Below are positions 62,726 to 64,000 of a stretch of 64,000 nucleotides of DNA, piece after piece. Under the pieces are notes generated by a model, which had not been told where the DNA came from, did no database searches, and saw only the letters and a list, made by a program, of their open reading frames with translations. Within the stretch, counting starts at the first letter, position 1. The number at the start of each line of letters is the position of its first letter. The position numbers and the translations under genes were made by a program. This stretch comes from Rhizobium album (lineage in GTDB: Bacteria > Pseudomonadota > Alphaproteobacteria > Rhizobiales > Rhizobiaceae). Location of the stretch: contig NZ_QFBC01000016.1 in the NCBI RefSeq assembly GCF_003122325.1, forward strand, positions 104,538 to 168,537, written 5' to 3'.

Positions 62726-63313
62726 ATGGCCAAGCCCGCGACCCCCAACCGCTCTTCCGCCCGCGTCGTGCAGCTCCGCAAGGGCGCAAACCTCGAAATG
62801 GTCCGCCTCACCTGCCCCGACAGCGCCCAGGCGCTCAAGATCGCCGAAAGCTTCGGGACCGCACTGGTCGACAGCGACGGCATCCGCGACCTGCATGAGC
62901 GACTGATCGTCGAGACTGCCGACAGCCTGGCGGAGGGCCTCGGCGAACGGGCGATGCAGATCCATCTCCAGCGCATCGTCGGCGCCTTCGTCGGATCGGC
63001 ACATGGCGCCGGGCAGTTCTACTCTCGTGCGGTCACAGAAGCCCGCGACGCCACGGCCAAGGCATCCAATGATGCCCGCGACGAGGATCTCGATGGCCCG
63101 GTCGGCTACGATGGCGCCGCCCAGCGCAAGCGCGAATTCGCAGCCGACATGGGTATCCAGGCTCATTCGCTCAGGATGGCGGCCGAGGGCGCCGTCGCAG
63201 CCTACGAGCAGGTCGTCGGCGAGACCTGGAAGCCCTTCGATCGCCCGGTCGAAAACCCCGGCGCCAATCTCGACCGCAAGGCGGCCGAGGCGCAAATGGC
63301 CGCCCTCGGGTAA
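62726..63313 (+). CDS. Hypothetical plasmid protein
   Basis: 195 residues: LKIAESFGTALVDSDGIRDLHERL, then LGERAMQIHLQRIVGAFVGSAHGAGQFYSRAV. AAGGAAA precedes the ATG. I recognise it only as the kind of protein found in rhizobial plasmid backbones next to ardC. Ends before a rho-independent terminator. Confidence 0.7.
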   Translation: MAKPATPNRSSARVVQLRKGANLEMVRLTCPDSAQALKIAESFGTALVDSDGIRDLHERLIVETADSLAEGLGERAMQIHLQRIVGAFVGSAHGAGQFYSRAVTEARDATAKASNDARDEDLDGPVGYDGAAQRKREFAADMGIQAHSLRMAAEGAVAAYEQVVGETWKPFDRPVENPGANLDRKAAEAQMAALG

Positions 63314-63368
63314 AGCGGCCCGGGCGGCGCCCACGTGCCGCCCTACCCTCATCTTTCCAGCTTCCATC

Positions 63369-63397
63369 GGCCGGCTCCCAAGAGGGGCCGGCCTTTT
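63369..63397 (+). terminator. Rho-independent terminator
   Basis: GGCCGGCTCC and GGGGCCGGCC form a stem with a short purine loop, followed by TTTT; about 55 bases past the stop at 63313. Confidence 0.7.
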
Positions 63398-63446
63398 CGC
63401 ATGTCGCGCCGCCCCGGGGAAAAACAGGCAAGGAAATGAGGAACCG

Positions 63447-63598
63447 GCCTATCGCGGCCCGTCCCTGTCGGCGGTCCTGCAGGAGCCGGCTTGTGAGGTG
63501 CAACGGCTTCGCCGTCCTCCACGCTGTTTCGGCCGTTCCGGTGCGCTCCAAGCCCTTCCGCTCCTGCCCTCGGACCTCCGCGACGGGCCGCGATAGGC
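63447..63598. repeat. 152-base imperfect hairpin leader before ardC
   Basis: Perfect 17-base inverted repeat (63447-63463 with 63582-63598), and weaker pairing inwards (GCGGTCCTGCAGGAG against the region near 63560-63580). Like the element at 62444-62688, it sits between two backbone genes and carries a similar inner segment (AAGCCC, CCGCTC, CGGACCTC). It begins after the 12-base word shared with 50549-50560. Confidence 0.7.
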
Positions 63599-63624
63599 GC
63601 GGCTCGGAATAGGAGGTTTGAGAC

Positions 63625-63873
63625 GTGAGCAAGAAAACCGAAGGCGAGCGCGGCGATATCTACACGAGGATCACCGACCGGATCGTTGCTGATCTGGAGA
63701 AAGGGGTTCGTCCCTGGATGAAGCCGTGGAACGCAGCCAACACTCAAGGCCGGATTACGCGGCCGCTACGGCATAACGGGCAGCCCTATTCGGGCATGAA
63801 CGTTCTCCTTCTATGGTCCGAGGGGATGGCGAGGGGTTTCGCCTCTCCGGTGTGGATGACCTTCAAGCAAGCG
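63625..63873 (+). CDS. ardC: ArdC-like anti-restriction protein, 5' exon
   Basis: The first 83 codons, from a GTG with AGGAGG eight bases upstream. The sequence (DIYTRITDRIVADLEKGVRPWMKPW, then GMNVLLLWSEG and VWMTFKQA) is the N-terminal ssDNA-binding domain of ArdC, which protects transferred single-stranded plasmid DNA from host restriction and in some members carries a C-terminal metalloprotease-like domain. The reading frame is cut exactly after codon 83 by a group II intron, so a full protein needs splicing. The rest of the gene lies outside the window. Confidence 0.85.
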
Positions 63874-64000
63874 GTGCGACGTGAAAGTCGCATGAAAGGA
63901 GTGACCCATGGGTCCATGAGTAGTGTTCAACTCTGTCGCCACTTTCCCCATGCGACGTCGGTAACGGCGTGGTGTGAAGCGGGAATGAAAGCCCAAGATG
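63874..64000 (+). mobile_element. Group II intron, 5' end (runs off the window)
   Basis: The segment begins GTGCGACGTGAAAGTCGCA, which has the GTGYG 5' consensus and forms the first stem (TGCGAC/GTCGCA with a GTGAAA loop) of a bacterial group II intron, followed by AAAGGAGTGACC and domain I-like sequence. It interrupts ardC in phase 0. The reverse-transcriptase gene and 3' end must lie to the right of the window. Confidence 0.82.

Noticed and set aside
62444..63598. Integron attC sites as the explanation of the long hairpins between plus-strand genes
   Set aside because: The elements are longer than attC sites and I found no GTTRRRY/RYYYAAC core at their ends; no integrase is present.

Overview
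The window reads as an accessory replicon (a large plasmid or chromid) or integrated island of an alphaproteobacterium of the order Rhizobiales. The support is: high-GC coding sequence; a rhizobial-type intergenic repeat at 44082-44188; many solute-binding-protein transporters next to catabolic genes; and, at the right end, a block of plasmid-backbone genes (TOPRIM, DUF1419, DUF3085, helicase-methylase, ParB-like, ArdC) of the kind seen on rhizobial and agrobacterial plasmids. Genus and replicon are inferred from gene content. No rRNA, tRNA, CRISPR array or repABC-type origin was seen.

Layout. 1-11 kb is a mosaic of small units: the 3' end of a leucine-dehydrogenase-type gene, an SDR gene divergent from an XRE/MmyB-type regulator, a GntR regulator overlapping an M20 amidohydrolase, a complete IS1111-type (IS110 family) element at about 5.17-6.52 kb, a minus-strand trio (siderophore-interacting flavoprotein, quinone-oxidoreductase-like enzyme, SnoaL-like protein), and a double-PAS chemoreceptor. 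11-39 kb is a long minus-strand catabolic region. Read in the direction of transcription it has a cytochrome b561-like protein, an amidohydrolase, a 4,5-dihydroxyphthalate-decarboxylase-type protein and a LysR regulator. Next comes a tightly overlapping block (type I extradiol dioxygenase, 4-oxalomesaconate hydratase, CHA/HMG aldolase, second decarboxylase/periplasmic-binding-type protein, NAD-binding dehydrogenase, aldehyde dehydrogenase). Then a complete Liv-type ABC importer, a HyuA/HyuB pair, a TRAP transporter split around oxidoreductase genes (FAD amine-oxidase-like, ALDH, SDR, zinc-less ADH). The logic is uptake of an organic acid by ABC and TRAP systems, carboxylation/hydrolysis or decarboxylation, extradiol ring cleavage and breakdown through an oxalomesaconate-like intermediate to pyruvate and oxaloacetate. 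The exact substrate cannot be read from sequence.

39-49 kb holds two SDRs, an MsrQ-like haem protein, a DUF3500 protein, the wreck of a third SDR gene, SnoaL-like and MarR genes, two paralogous metallo-beta-lactamase-fold hydrolases with an HAHPEH motif, and a LysR regulator. From about 49.7 kb to the right edge all genes but one run on the plus strand and are plasmid backbone or anti-restriction functions. These are separated by GC-rich leaders, two of which form very long imperfect hairpins. The last gene, ardC, is cut after codon 83 by the 5' end of a group II intron that runs out of the window.
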